From: Clostridiales bacterium
GTDB lineage: Bacteria; Bacillota; Clostridia; Christensenellales; Borkfalkiaceae
NCBI GenBank assembly: GCA_003523255.1
Contig: DPGH01000003.1
Span: 554-49,626, forward strand
Length of the DNA: 49,073 bases
Direction: 5' to 3'
This document shows, in pieces, positions 48,589-49,073 of the stretch. The notes under the pieces are model-generated. The model did not search any database, had not been told where the DNA came from, and was given only the letters and a program-made list of their open reading frames with translations. The position numbers and the translations under genes are program-made. Position 1 is the first letter of the stretch. The number at the start of each line of letters is the position of its first letter.

Positions 48589-49073
48589 TCATCCACAGTT
48601 CAATTCTATGATAATTATTTCCGGTCGATTGTTAATTCGCACTGGAATAATACTGTTTCCAATACCTCTGCTCACAATCATAGTTGTTCCATTCTCTGTA
48701 TAGATGCCTGCGTCATATTTCGGGAAAAGTCCTTGATTAGGAGCAATAACTCCTCCCAAAAATGGCAATCGAAATTGTCCGCCGTGGGCGTGTCCCGACA
48801 ATACTAAGTCAATATTTTTATTTTGATAGACATTAAAATGCTCGGGTCTATGCGACAAAAGTATAGTAAATCCATTACTAATATTTACTTGCGAAAGTTT
48901 TGTTTCCAAAATACTTTCTGATAAAAAACTATCTCGTTCTGAAAAATCAGGGTCATTTAAGCCTATTAGCTGAATACACTCATCACCATAGTTCAATTCA
49001 ATGGCTTCATCTTGAAGAACGGTAACTCCTGCATTTTCTAATGATGTCTTTAATTCTTCATATTGTGAGCCGA
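48589..49073 (-). CDS. Calcineurin-like metallophosphoesterase, C-terminal part (5' end outside window)
   Basis: The frame is open to the window edge, leaving about 160 residues. Seen: GSQYEELKTSLENAGVTVLQ, usual just after the GNHD/E metal motif (which is outside the window), IQLIGLNDPDF, ILLSHRPEHF (metal His) and LVLSGHAHGGQFRLP (the GHxH metal motif), then VSRGIGNSIIPVRINNRPEIIIIEL. This is the YkuE/YaeI-like branch, membrane-associated enzymes that may act on lipid-linked phosphates such as UDP-diacylglucosamine-type substrates. An internal TTG at 48996 is not a real start. AT-rich compared with core genes. Confidence 0.92.
   Translation of the reverse strand, partial: GSQYEELKTSLENAGVTVLQDEAIELNYGDECIQLIGLNDPDFSERDSFLSESILETKLSQVNISNGFTILLSHRPEHFNVYQNKNIDLVLSGHAHGGQFRLPFLGGVIAPNQGLFPKYDAGIYTENGTTMIVSRGIGNSIIPVRINNRPEIIIIELNCG

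Noticed and set aside
1..49073. CRISPR array, tRNA or rRNA genes, intact insertion sequence or prophage
   Set aside because: No regularly spaced repeats, no tRNA-like TTCGA arms with cloverleaf pairing and no transposase or integrase frame were seen.

Overview
The window reads as a chromosomal segment of an anaerobic, low-to-moderate GC Firmicute of the Clostridia type, probably an uncultivated gut lineage. Evidence for this: a trimeric NAD-linked [FeFe]-hydrogenase, a type III glutamine synthetase, a single-chain iron-sulfur serine dehydratase, a flavodiiron protein, strong AGGAGG-type ribosome binding sites, several near-consensus housekeeping promoters with 17-18 bp spacing, a lysine riboswitch, and lipoprotein signal peptides. 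No rRNA, tRNA, CRISPR array, phage or intact insertion sequence was seen. The lineage is an inference; most genes look like ordinary core chromosome.

Layout. 1-6.6 kb: nitrogen, serine and hydrogen metabolism (end of glnN, sdaA, hydCBA). 6.6-9.3 kb (minus strand): a polar amino-acid ABC importer behind a complete lysine riboswitch with terminator and antiterminator, so it is most likely a lysine importer. 9.4-11.7 kb: an AraC regulator divergent from a glycosidase-like gene, with three repeated half-sites between them. 11.8-16.9 kb: a branched-chain amino-acid importer (livKHMGF) behind a short leader peptide rich in Val/Ile/Leu codons and an attenuator. 17-22.1 kb: flavodiiron protein, DJ-1 protein, nucleotidyltransferase, aldose epimerase-like protein and a coiled-coil membrane protein whose start appears frameshifted. 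22.2-27.9 kb: a small XRE regulator, a lipoprotein, an overlapping operon ending in rlmH, an M14 peptidase and tadA, then a Wzz-like membrane protein. 28-35.8 kb: prs, pth, mfd, a SurA/PrsA-like lipoprotein and a DnaQ-like exonuclease. 35.9-38.1 kb: two membrane transport/flippase-type proteins. 38.07-44.6 kb: a full phosphate regulon (Pho-box-like repeats, pstSCAB, phoU, phoBR). 44.6-49 kb: a more accessory-looking end with two tandem small RNA cassettes, a Fic gene with a candidate -1 frameshift site, a beta-propeller-like membrane protein, an intergenic repeat/RNA region and a truncated metallophosphoesterase.

How it works together. The importers are tied to nutrient status through RNA: lysine by riboswitch and branched-chain amino acids by ribosome-mediated attenuation. 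Phosphate uptake is tied to a two-component system encoded in the same run of genes. The hydrogenase would reoxidise NADH and ferredoxin in fermentation, while the flavodiiron protein would protect against O2 or NO.

The strongest oddities are: (1) a PstS whose two halves are in swapped order relative to the family (apparent circular permutation) with all binding motifs kept; (2) the VVVIII leader-peptide attenuator of liv; (3) an A-AAA-AAG slippery heptamer plus stem-loop at the end of fic that would add 57 residues; and (4) the two back-to-back promoter-RNA-terminator cassettes after phoR.
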